Below are positions 1 through 6,193 of a DNA stretch of 6,697 nucleotides, piece after piece. Within the stretch, counting starts at the first letter, position 1; the number at the start of each line of letters is the position of its first letter. Below the pieces are notes generated by a model. That model saw only the letters and a list, made by a program, of their open reading frames with translations, was not told the DNA's origin and searched no databases. The translations under genes were made by a program, and so were the position numbers. This DNA comes from Rickettsiales bacterium (GTDB taxonomy: Bacteria; Pseudomonadota; Alphaproteobacteria; Rickettsiales; Deianiraeaceae), in assembly GCA_947378695.1 (NCBI GenBank), contig CANCKZ010000039.1, positions 1-6,697 of the forward strand, given 5' to 3'.

Positions 1-125
<125 letters not shown>

Positions 126-131
126 ACAACC

Positions 132-145
132 GTAGATTTATCTAC
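132..145 (+). other. Small hairpin just after 16S rRNA
   Basis: GTAGA (132-136) and TCTAC (141-145) form a perfect 5-bp stem with a TTTA loop, 6 nt after the expected 16S 3' end. It could serve in 3' processing or weak termination of the rRNA transcript, but no U-tract follows directly, so it is not a classical intrinsic terminator. The rest of the spacer (126-287) is AT-rich; I see no tRNA, 23S start or ORF in it. It must also hold the 3' end of the oncoming minus-strand tadA transcript, for which I see no clear terminator. Confidence 0.3.
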
Positions 146-287
146 TAAATAATGCCACAATCTTAAGCTCCTAGCTCTTCTTACAAGTCTTTCTCTTTAT
201 GTAATTATTCAAAAAACTTCACAAAATCACAAATGTCAGAAACCTCTCACTCAAAAAATCATCCAAAAAAATTCGGTGTTTTGAATG

Positions 288-725
288 TTACCTCAAATTT
301 TTGAAAAAATCAAGTAATAATTTTCCGTAATTTTTCGATTCCACCAAGAACATATTCGGTTTGTGATACGAAGCGTTTTGCGTGTAAATCCTTTCAGTGC
401 CTCCAATTTTGTTATCCTCAAGCATATAAAACACGCTTTCGATTCCGCACATTGATATCGCAGAAAGGCACATGCAACAAGGCTCTAGCGTTATATGAAG
501 TGCAATTTTCATGCCAAAAAAATGCGTTGTTTTGAACTTTTTTCGTAATTTTTCCAGCACAAGCATTTCAGCGTGAGCCATTTTATTTTGCCGTTTTTCG
601 ACCAAATTGTACGCACTTGCGACGATTTCCCCATCAAGAACGGCGATGCAAGCGATGGGAATTTCACCGTTTTTCTGTGCTTTTTTTGCAAGTTTGAGCA
701 AAATTTTCGAGTAATCATTGAACAT
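288..725 (-). CDS. tadA: tRNA-specific adenosine deaminase TadA
   Basis: A 145-aa zinc-dependent cytidine/deoxycytidylate-deaminase-fold protein. TadA deaminates A34 to inosine in the anticodon of tRNA-Arg(ACG), letting it read the CGN wobble codons. Visible hallmarks are the N-terminal NGEIPIA stretch (19-25), conserved Asn40, the HAE motif (zinc ligand His51, catalytic Glu53) and PCCMC (82-86; zinc ligands Cys83 and Cys86). LEDNKIGG (102-109) matches the family's xxxDxKxG segment. The length is slightly short for TadA (about 150-170 aa). The ATG lies inside the end of the upstream alkD-like gene, an 11-nt overlap (715-725), so it is last in the cluster and probably read by translational coupling. 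Upstream is AGCAGGTAA, at most a 3-nt AGG match to a Shine-Dalgarno. Other deaminases of the fold (guanine, cytidine) fit less well because of the TLEPC-C-MC spacing and overall TadA pattern. Confidence 0.93.
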   Translation of the reverse strand: MFNDYSKILLKLAKKAQKNGEIPIACIAVLDGEIVASAYNLVEKRQNKMAHAEMLVLEKLRKKFKTTHFFGMKIALHITLEPCCMCLSAISMCGIESVFYMLEDNKIGGTERIYTQNASYHKPNMFLVESKNYGKLLLDFFKNLR

Positions 726-1428
726 TTACCTGCTTTATTACATTTTTTTCGATGCTGCTAAGTTTTTCGGTTGCGTATGAAAAAGTGATTTTTGGCATAT
801 TTTTGTGATGCAAATGCAGAAAATCAACCAAAATCTGCTTATTTTTCTTGCCAATTTCACGAAGCATCCACCCAATTGCCTTTTGAAGAAGGTTGTGCGT
901 GGGCGATTTGAGGAGTTTTTCGGAGATTTTTATCGTAATTTCAAATTTATTTTGCCTTATAAAAGCCAAAGTTGCAACAATTGCGATGCGTTTGTGCCAC
1001 ATATTTTCCGAATTTGCAAGGTCGTCCAAAATTTCCAAGCGTGGGTTGAGGAGTAAAAACTCGCCAAGAATTTTATACGCCGTTGTGTCGACAAGATCCC
1101 AGTTGTTGACAAAATCAAGTCCATCATTGAGGTAAAAATTTACGATTGCCTCACGACTGTTCGGGAATTTTGCGAATTTTTCAGTCAAAATCATCAAAGC
1201 AAGGCTGCGTTCTTCGTGAATTTGCGATGCAAGAATTTTTGCGATTATTGGAATTTCAAGATTGAGATTTTTTTTTGCGATTTTCCTAATTTCTGGCGTA
1301 GTTACACCGATGAAAATGTCGCCGGCACTGTAACTTTTTTCGCCAATTTTGAAAAATCGTGTTGCATTTTTTGCCTTTTGAGGCGTAGCAAACGCGTGTA
1401 ATTCACGCAAAATCCCATCAATTTCCAT
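715..1428 (-). CDS. alkD: DNA alkylation repair protein, AlkD-like HEAT-repeat glycosylase
   Basis: A 237-aa protein of the AlkD family (DNA alkylation repair enzyme, PF08713), a helical HEAT-like-repeat DNA glycosylase that excises bulky or positively charged N-alkylated purines without base flipping. Family signatures are GVTTPEIRKIAK (41-52), NNWDLVD (108-114), MWHKRIAIVATLAFIR (143-158), LLQKAIGWMLREIGK (180-194) and MPKITFSYATEKL (211-223). The residues important in Bacillus cereus AlkD (W109, D113, R148, W187) appear to correspond to W110, D114, R147 and W187 here. I chose the ATG at 1428, which overlaps the end of coaX by 11 nt, just as tadA overlaps this gene. A TTG at 1440 would add four residues (MWKN) but is less likely. 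The coding strand carries a run of nine A (1268-1276), prone to slippage. No Shine-Dalgarno is visible (GTGGAAAAATATG). Confidence 0.9.
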   Translation of the reverse strand: MEIDGILRELHAFATPQKAKNATRFFKIGEKSYSAGDIFIGVTTPEIRKIAKKNLNLEIPIIAKILASQIHEERSLALMILTEKFAKFPNSREAIVNFYLNDGLDFVNNWDLVDTTAYKILGEFLLLNPRLEILDDLANSENMWHKRIAIVATLAFIRQNKFEITIKISEKLLKSPTHNLLQKAIGWMLREIGKKNKQILVDFLHLHHKNMPKITFSYATEKLSSIEKNVIKQVNVQ

Positions 1429-2119
1429 ATTTTTCCACAAGATATTCCAAAATCAGGTTGTCTTCAAAGGTTGCACCGTCAATTTTTTCGAAAAAAATGC
1501 GACCAGAACCGCCCGTAAAAACAATTCTAAACTCCTCATTGAGCGTATTTTTTACAAAGGCGAGCGTATTTTTCAACACACCTTCATAGCCAATCGCCGC
1601 ACCAAATCTAATAGCGTCAACCGTGTTTTTGCCAATGCCAGATTGAAATTTTTGAATGTTCACGCTTGGCAATTTTGCGGTTTTTGTGTGTAAATTGTGC
1701 ATTGCCATAGCAAGACCGGGGAAAATCATGCCGCCTTGATAGACGCAATTGTGGATAATATCAAATGTCAATGCAGTGCCAAAATCAACTATAATCACAT
1801 TTTCGCCGAATTTTTTCATGCCATGAACGGCGTTAATTGCCCTGTCAATGCCAAGTTCAGCGTTATTTTGCAGAGTTGTTCGCAGGTTGAGGTCATCAAA
1901 TACAAGATTTTTACAGAAAATTCCCATATTTTTGCACGAATTTTCAAGGGCGTTGCTCACGCTTGGCACAACGGAGGCGATGAAAACTCGCTTTGGGTTG
2001 TGTTTTTGAAGGAAATCTTTGCAATTATTGTGCGAAAGTTCGGGCGTTGTAATCGAAAAAACTTGCCCATCGACGAAAAAAGAGGCGTTTGTATTGCCAA
2101 TATCAATAAAAATATCCAT
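1418..2119 (-). CDS. coaX: Type III pantothenate kinase
   Basis: A 233-aa ASKHA-fold kinase that phosphorylates pantothenate, the first step of coenzyme A synthesis, in the cytosol. Type III signatures are present in order: DIGNT (6-10, phosphate-binding loop), GIDR (90-93, with Asp92/Arg93), VDFGTALTFD (111-120, second phosphate loop including Asp112), GGMIFPG (129-135), TKTAKLP (145-151) and FTGG (201-204). The length is a little under the usual ~250 aa, but no core motif is missing. I placed the start at the ATG at 2119, because type III enzymes begin almost directly with a beta-strand leading into D-x-G-N-T. A GTG at 2149 would add a ten-residue tail with no family match and would overlap the previous gene. 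The chosen start lies 2 nt after the stop of the DUF2610 gene, and the 3' end overlaps the alkD-like start. No Shine-Dalgarno: upstream is GCGAATATGTAAAT. Confidence 0.94.
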   Translation of the reverse strand: MDIFIDIGNTNASFFVDGQVFSITTPELSHNNCKDFLQKHNPKRVFIASVVPSVSNALENSCKNMGIFCKNLVFDDLNLRTTLQNNAELGIDRAINAVHGMKKFGENVIIVDFGTALTFDIIHNCVYQGGMIFPGLAMAMHNLHTKTAKLPSVNIQKFQSGIGKNTVDAIRFGAAIGYEGVLKNTLAFVKNTLNEEFRIVFTGGSGRIFFEKIDGATFEDNLILEYLVEKYGN

Positions 2120-2121
2120 AT

Positions 2122-2370
2122 TTACATATTCGCAAGCACATATTCGCACAGCGAAATGAATGTGATATTGTGTTTTTTTGCAATTTCTTTAATCCTGCCA
2201 AGTGCGGAGTGAACATCTGGTGGAATTTGCCCGCCTTTTTCGCCAAGCCATTTTGCCTGAAATGCGAGGGGGTGGGAGTCTAGTGCTGGATATCCCACAT
2301 AGAAATTGACTTCTTGCGATGCACCACCCTGAAAAGCACAGGGAAATGTGAGCATTTTAAATTCGGACAT
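2122..2370 (-). CDS. Small DUF2610-like protein of unknown function
   Basis: An 82-aa protein with no signal peptide or membrane segment. The N-terminal half has a short strand-rich look (MLTFPCAF, then EVNFYVGYP at 20-28) followed by HPLAFQAKWLGEKGGQIPPDV (33-53) and a C-terminal helical part ending in a segment like FISLCEYVL (71-79). From memory, the YVG.P....HPL.FQAKWL....GG.IPP.V pattern matches DUF2610 proteins, which I associate with Rickettsiales and other alphaproteobacteria. I cannot run the search to prove it, and no function is established. The ATG is preceded by TTTTGAAGCA, not a convincing Shine-Dalgarno. It is first in the tight minus-strand cluster with coaX, alkD-like and tadA, 56 nt after the ispB stop, with a possible promoter in that gap. 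The clustering does not reveal its role because the neighbours are unrelated to one another. Confidence 0.75.
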   Translation of the reverse strand: MSEFKMLTFPCAFQGGASQEVNFYVGYPALDSHPLAFQAKWLGEKGGQIPPDVHSALGRIKEIAKKHNITFISLCEYVLANM

Positions 2371-2391
2371 TGCTTCAAAATAACTGTTGTA

Positions 2392-2419
2392 TCAATATTT
2401 TTTCGTTTTTAAAAGTCAA
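2392..2419 (-). promoter_or_regulatory. Possible sigma70-type promoter for the DUF2610-coaX-alkD-tadA cluster
   Basis: Read on the minus strand, TTGACT (2414-2419, five of six matches to TTGACA) is followed after 16 nt by TATTGA (2392-2397), a weak -10. This would give a leader of about 15 nt before the DUF2610 ATG at 2370. It sits in the only gap of any size (2371-2426) between ispB and the four-gene cluster. The poor -10 and the high AT content make it tentative. Confidence 0.35.
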
Positions 2420-2426
2420 GTTCATT

Positions 2427-3434
2427 TTAGATTTCACGCTTTGTGAAAAATTGCATAAGGTCTAGCAAAATTTTCGCCAATTTTTTGTCTTCGATGTTGG
2501 TTGTGACAAAATTTTCGGCGGAATCTGTGAATGATTTCATGACGGCGTTGCATTTTTCGAAAATATTATATTTTTCCAGCAATGCCTTGGTTTGTTTGAA
2601 GGTTAACGCTTCGCTTTTTCCGGAAAAATACTGTTTTATCAAGGCTTTTTCTTCGGTTTTTTCCTCCAAAAGTAGCAAGATCGGCAGGGTGATTTTTCGC
2701 TCTTTGAAGTCGGTTCCGCAGTCTTTATTTAAGATTTTTGACCCAGTATAGTCCAAAATATCGTCCATTATTTGAAACGCAAAGCCGATATTTTTCCCAA
2801 ATTCACCGCATTTTTCTACGATTCCACTTGCAACCACTCCATTTGCCACAATCCCATTTTCCACAATCTCACTTTGCGAAAATATCGCTCCAAGTTGTGC
2901 GGAAGCTTCAAAAAGCGAGGCAGTTTTGTGGTAAATGACATCGAAATATTGCTGTTTTGTGACGCTAATGTTGCGTTCGTTTTCAAGTTGTGAAATTTCG
3001 CCAATTGTTAGGCGTGAGGCACTTTGCGCGATAATTTGCGTTGCATCGTGGTTTTGCAGGGCGGAAATTGCAAGGAACGCTTGGCTGAAAAGGTAGTCTC
3101 CAACAAGGATCGTCTCCTTATTCCCCCACAATATATTCGCAGTTTTTTTCCCACGGCGTTTTTTTGTTTCGTCGACGACATCATCGTGCAATAAGCTTGC
3201 GGTGTGAATTAATTCGATAGCAAAGGAGGAATTTATCACCGCTTCCATGTTGTTTGCGTGGAATGATTTTGCGATTAACATTAGCAAAATTGGGCGAACT
3301 CGCTTGCCTTTTTGAATTATATGCGAAACGATATCGTGCACAAGTGTGTGCTGGGAGCTTGCCTCGTTCATCAACTTTGCGTTGAGGATTTTCAGTTCAC
3401 CCTCAACTTCTTTATAAACATGCGATATATCCAT
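2427..3434 (-). CDS. ispB: Polyprenyl (probably octaprenyl) diphosphate synthase
   Basis: A 335-aa trans-isoprenyl diphosphate synthase that chain-extends farnesyl diphosphate with isopentenyl diphosphate to make the long side chain of ubiquinone. Motifs: KGKRVRP (42-48, diphosphate binding), first aspartate-rich motif LLHDDVVDE (81-89; D84, D85, D88), RRGKKTAN (93-100), GEISQL (145-150), the conserved YHKTASLF (168-175), and second aspartate-rich motif QIMDDILD (221-228; D224, D225, D228). Ala79, five residues before the first motif, is small, as in long-chain synthases. It follows yidC by 9 nt, so the two are probably cotranscribed. The oddity is an in-frame run of five-residue repeats (190-209) between the helix after YHKTASLF and EFGKNIG, where family members normally have one short linker; it accounts for most of the extra length over E. 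coli IspB (323 aa). No Shine-Dalgarno precedes the start (TGAACCGCAAATATG). Chain length (C40 versus C50) cannot be read from sequence. Confidence 0.93.
   Translation of the reverse strand: MDISHVYKEVEGELKILNAKLMNEASSQHTLVHDIVSHIIQKGKRVRPILLMLIAKSFHANNMEAVINSSFAIELIHTASLLHDDVVDETKKRRGKKTANILWGNKETILVGDYLFSQAFLAISALQNHDATQIIAQSASRLTIGEISQLENERNISVTKQQYFDVIYHKTASLFEASAQLGAIFSQSEIVENGIVANGVVASGIVEKCGEFGKNIGFAFQIMDDILDYTGSKILNKDCGTDFKERKITLPILLLLEEKTEEKALIKQYFSGKSEALTFKQTKALLEKYNIFEKCNAVMKSFTDSAENFVTTNIEDKKLAKILLDLMQFFTKREI
2808..2867 (-). repeat. Four diverged 15-bp tandem repeats inside ispB
   Basis: On the coding strand the units are ATTGTGGAAAATGGG, ATTGTGGCAAATGGA, GTGGTTGCAAGTGGA and ATCGTAGAAAAATGC. 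They encode IVENG, IVANG, VVASG and IVEKC, residues 190-209 of IspB. Units one and two differ at two positions; the third and fourth are more worn. Because the unit is five codons, expansion or loss keeps the frame. It lies in a surface loop between two core helices, away from both aspartate-rich motifs, so extra copies should be tolerated. Confidence 0.85.
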
Positions 3435-3443
3435 ATTTGCGGT

Positions 3444-5150
3444 TCACTTTTGCTTAACTTTCACGGTTCTGATTTTCCCATTTGCGTGGTTTGCGTGTGA
3501 AGCCTCGTGCTTTGGAAGAATGAATTTCTCAATTCCAACTTGCTGAATTATGGAGATAATGTTGCTGACTATCCAGTAGAATAGAAGTCCTGCGGCGAAT
3601 CCTGAAAGGAAGACAGTCATTATCACGGGAAGGAATTTCATCATTTTTGCCTGCATTGCGTCCGTTGGTTGTGGTGATGATTTTTGGTATAAGAACATTG
3701 AAATTCCAAACGCAATTGGAAGAACTCCCAAAAATGGCGGAACATGGTAGGGTAGAAGTCCGAATATGTTCAGGATAGAGCTTGGATCTGGGCTTGAAAG
3801 GTCTTTAATCCAGAAAAATAAGTGTGCGTTTTTCATTTCGGTTGAAACATAAAGCACTTTGTATAGGGCGAAGAATATTGGCAACTGAATTAGCATCGGA
3901 AAGCAGCCCGCAAGTGGGTTTAGTTGCTTTTCTTTGTAGAGTTTTATCGTTGCCATGCCAAGCATTTGCTTGTTATCTTTGTATTGTTCCTGTAATTTTT
4001 TTATTTCAGGGTGCAATTTTTTCATTTTCGCCATGCTAATGCTAGATTTCACCGTTAAAGGAAGAAGTAGCAATTTAATTACAACGGTAAGAATTACAAT
4101 TGCAATTGCAAACGAACCGACATATTTATAAACAAAGTTCAAAAGCGAGAAAATTGGCTTTGTAATGAAGTATAAAACGCCGAAGTCTATTGCTTTATCA
4201 AACGATGGAATGTTGTAATTTTTTGCATATTGTTCAAGGTTTTTCAAACTTTTCGCACCAACAAACAGAAGATTTTCACTTCCATAAGAAGCATTTTTTT
4301 CAATAACAATTGTTGGGGAAAGGGAGTTTGCTTGAAACACATGGGAATCTTCGCCGGTTTTTGCAACATGGATAAAGTTGATTTTTTCAGGCGATTGTTC
4401 GCTTTTGTCTTTATCGCTAACAATAAATGTTGCAAGAGTGTATTTATCTGTGAAGCCAAACCAAGTTTTTTTTGAGTTCGTTGATACGAGATTTGTCTCC
4501 TTTTTTATTGTTTTGTGATATGATTTTTCTTGAAGGTTGTCGTCTGAAAAAGCAATTGCACCTTCGTGGGAAATAGCATTTTTCGATGGCAACTTTGCAA
4601 CAGATTGATTAATTCGAGAAAACTGTTCCAAAGATATTGGAAATGTGTTGTTATTCACAACATTTGTTTCAATTTTAACGATGTAGCCATCTTCAAGTTT
4701 AAATGTTTGTGTGAAATCAACGCCGTTTTTTTCGCTAACAAATGTTGCTGTTGTTGGTGTGGAGCTTTGTAAAACCCAGATGGTATTTTGGTTTGGAACA
4801 TCGTGTGTTTGGGAAATGAAGCCAGTTTGTGCAAACATTTGCGAGGCAAGCAGCGGCGAGTCTTTTTCTGTGCCGATGGAATCTTTAATTTTGAAGTTTT
4901 GAACTTTAAGCCCTTGCGTGTTAATTGTTACCGCAAGTTTTTCATTTTCAATTGTTATATCCTGACTTTCGATGATTTTGTTGTTCACCTCAATTGATTG
5001 TGGTTTTTCAAGACCATCAAGCGTTTTGGAAATATCAGAGTGTTTTTCTAAACTTTTGCTTGATTTTGTTTTTTGAGGGAATAAGTATCCCCAACCGATG
5101 ATAACTAAAACGGAAAGAATGGTTGCTGTAATTAAATTTTTATTCTGCAT
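3444..5150 (-). CDS. yidC: Membrane protein insertase YidC
   Basis: A 568-aa inner-membrane insertase of the YidC/Oxa1/Alb3 family, which inserts membrane proteins alone or with the Sec translocon. An N-terminal membrane segment (about 6-24, ending in P25) is followed by a large periplasmic domain (~26-320) including WFGFTDKY (230-237). The conserved insertase core follows: FAIAIVILTVVIKLLLLPLT (347-366), SMAKMKKLHPEIKKLQEQY (372-390, cytoplasmic coiled hairpin), NPLAGCFPMLIQLPIFFALY (411-430), then further membrane helices near 471-488 and 504-534 with YWIVSNIISIIQQ (525-537). Lys359 sits where E. coli has groove Arg366, a substitution I associate with alphaproteobacteria. The C-tail is basic and His-rich (EASHANHANGKIRTVKVKQK), as in ribosome-interacting tails, though short. 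The start is secure: a short charged lead precedes the first helix. Its ATG is 2 nt from the divergent ribA ATG. It leads a probable yidC-ispB operon. Confidence 0.97.
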   Translation of the reverse strand: MQNKNLITATILSVLVIIGWGYLFPQKTKSSKSLEKHSDISKTLDGLEKPQSIEVNNKIIESQDITIENEKLAVTINTQGLKVQNFKIKDSIGTEKDSPLLASQMFAQTGFISQTHDVPNQNTIWVLQSSTPTTATFVSEKNGVDFTQTFKLEDGYIVKIETNVVNNNTFPISLEQFSRINQSVAKLPSKNAISHEGAIAFSDDNLQEKSYHKTIKKETNLVSTNSKKTWFGFTDKYTLATFIVSDKDKSEQSPEKINFIHVAKTGEDSHVFQANSLSPTIVIEKNASYGSENLLFVGAKSLKNLEQYAKNYNIPSFDKAIDFGVLYFITKPIFSLLNFVYKYVGSFAIAIVILTVVIKLLLLPLTVKSSISMAKMKKLHPEIKKLQEQYKDNKQMLGMATIKLYKEKQLNPLAGCFPMLIQLPIFFALYKVLYVSTEMKNAHLFFWIKDLSSPDPSSILNIFGLLPYHVPPFLGVLPIAFGISMFLYQKSSPQPTDAMQAKMMKFLPVIMTVFLSGFAAGLLFYWIVSNIISIIQQVGIEKFILPKHEASHANHANGKIRTVKVKQK

Positions 5151-5152
5151 AT

Positions 5153-6169
5153 ATGTTAAGCAATAAGCGTTATATCATTTCTCGTGTCATTTCCGACCTT
5201 CGCAACGGATTTTGCGTGTGCTTAGTAAAAAATGCAAGAAAAACTTTCTTTTTTTGTAAGAATACAATTCACCCGGAAATTTTAAAGGAAATCAACGATT
5301 GCAAAGTTGTTACAACCAAGGAATTTTTTAATATTCATTACAAAGGCGACATTGCCGGAGTACAATCCCAAAATGTTGTGTTATCGCAGGTGAAATCTGA
5401 AAGTGGGGAGCGTTGGTTCTCTTTTGAACGAAATTCTGACGATGTTGAAAACTTTGCAATTCAATTAACAAAAACTGCTGAACTTCAACCAATATTGATT
5501 GAAACCGAAACTGCAATTGAAGGCATTCCGTTTGAGGTGGTGAATCTTGATGATTTTGCGCTTGATATCAAAACATTTCAATATGAAATTTCATTTATTG
5601 CAAAAGCTGATATTCAGCTTGCACACGCACCAAAAGCAGAAATTTACGCCTTTGGTTCCAAATTTGGCGGACACGAACACTACGCAATTTTAGTCAACAA
5701 CCCCCTTGAAGAAGCAAACCCACTTGTAAGAATACATTCTTCGTGTTATACGGGGGATCTTTTGGCCTCACTTCGATGCGACTGCCGTGACCAACTTCAA
5801 GAAGCAATTACATTTATGAACAATTCCAGTGGCATTTTGCTTTATGTTATGCAAGAAGGCAGGGGGATTGGTCTTGCTAATAAAATTAAAGCGTACAATC
5901 TTCAACAAGAACAAGGGCTTGATACCGTTGAAAGCAATTTTGCCGTTGGCTTTGAAGATGAAGAGCGTTCGTTTTTGCCGGCATCAAAAATGTTAGAATT
6001 TTTTGGGAAACACGCAGTGCGTTTGATTACGAATAATCCAAAGAAAGCAAACGATCTTGAAACTCTTGGAATTCAAGTTCTGGAAACCGTTCCAACATAT
6101 TTCAACCCAAACGAATTCAATGCGGAATATTTGAAGGTTAAAAAAGAAAAAATGGGTCACATTCTTTAA
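5153..6169 (+). CDS. ribA: GTP cyclohydrolase II with alphaproteobacterial N-terminal domain
   Basis: A 338-aa protein whose C-terminal half (about 150-338) is GTP cyclohydrolase II, which opens the GTP imidazole ring in the first step of riboflavin synthesis. Zinc ligands are Cys198, Cys209 and Cys211 in RIHSSCYTGDLLASLRCDC; QEGRGIGLANKIKAY (234-248) holds the catalytic tyrosine (Tyr248, E. coli Tyr105). ERSF keeps the arginine equivalent to E. coli Arg128 (Arg272), while E. coli Asp126 aligns with Glu270. TNNPKK (293-298) and the terminal MGHIL are typical. Residues 1-~145 start RVISDLRNGFCVCLV, reminiscent of the opening of RibB/RibBA (DHBP synthase), but the acidic ENEGD catalytic motif is absent, so this half is probably not a working synthase. 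This N-extended form occurs in alphaproteobacteria. The ATG at 5153 is the only one before the catalytic domain. No Shine-Dalgarno is present (TTTTTATTCTGCATATATG). Confidence 0.94.
   Translation: MLSNKRYIISRVISDLRNGFCVCLVKNARKTFFFCKNTIHPEILKEINDCKVVTTKEFFNIHYKGDIAGVQSQNVVLSQVKSESGERWFSFERNSDDVENFAIQLTKTAELQPILIETETAIEGIPFEVVNLDDFALDIKTFQYEISFIAKADIQLAHAPKAEIYAFGSKFGGHEHYAILVNNPLEEANPLVRIHSSCYTGDLLASLRCDCRDQLQEAITFMNNSSGILLYVMQEGRGIGLANKIKAYNLQQEQGLDTVESNFAVGFEDEERSFLPASKMLEFFGKHAVRLITNNPKKANDLETLGIQVLETVPTYFNPNEFNAEYLKVKKEKMGHIL
5169..5177 (-). promoter_or_regulatory. Possible extended -10 promoter for yidC, inside ribA
   Basis: Read on the minus strand this is TGATATAAC, matching the extended -10 pattern TGnTATAAT at eight of nine positions counting the free n. 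Initiation about 7 nt downstream would leave an ~11-nt leader before the yidC ATG at 5150. No good -35 hexamer lies 17 nt upstream, which extended -10 promoters can tolerate. It falls within codons 6-9 of the divergent ribA gene, where a yidC promoter has to be because there is no intergenic space. Confidence 0.4.
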
Positions 6170-6171
6170 GC

Positions 6172-6193
6172 TCCTACGGAATTAAAAGTAGGA
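6172..6193. terminator. Possible bidirectional hairpin between convergent stops
   Basis: TCCTAC (6172-6177) and GTAGGA (6188-6193) form a perfect 6-bp stem with a 10-nt loop, starting 3 nt after the ribA stop and spanning the stop codon of the converging lipoprotein gene. No U-tract follows on either strand, so at best it is a weak terminator or an RNA-end-stabilising hairpin. Confidence 0.3.

Noticed and set aside
126..287. A tRNA gene or 23S leader after 16S
   Set aside because: No cloverleaf, CCA-like end or T-loop GTTCGA-type motif is present on either strand.
1429..1440. TTG start for the alkD-like gene at 1440
   Set aside because: It adds only MWKN, deepens the overlap with coaX, and the ATG at 1428 gives the same 11-nt overlap seen at tadA.
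2120..2149. GTG start for coaX at 2149
   Set aside because: The added ten residues match nothing in the family, and the ATG at 2119 begins directly with the strand before DIGNT.
1697..2212. A 171-codon open frame on the plus strand opposite coaX
   Set aside because: It lies antisense to a gene with all type III pantothenate kinase motifs, resembles no family I know, and is a by-product of the AT-biased complement.
3914..4010. A frameshift or fusion in yidC
   Set aside because: The 568 residues run continuously through all expected YidC domains with normal length.
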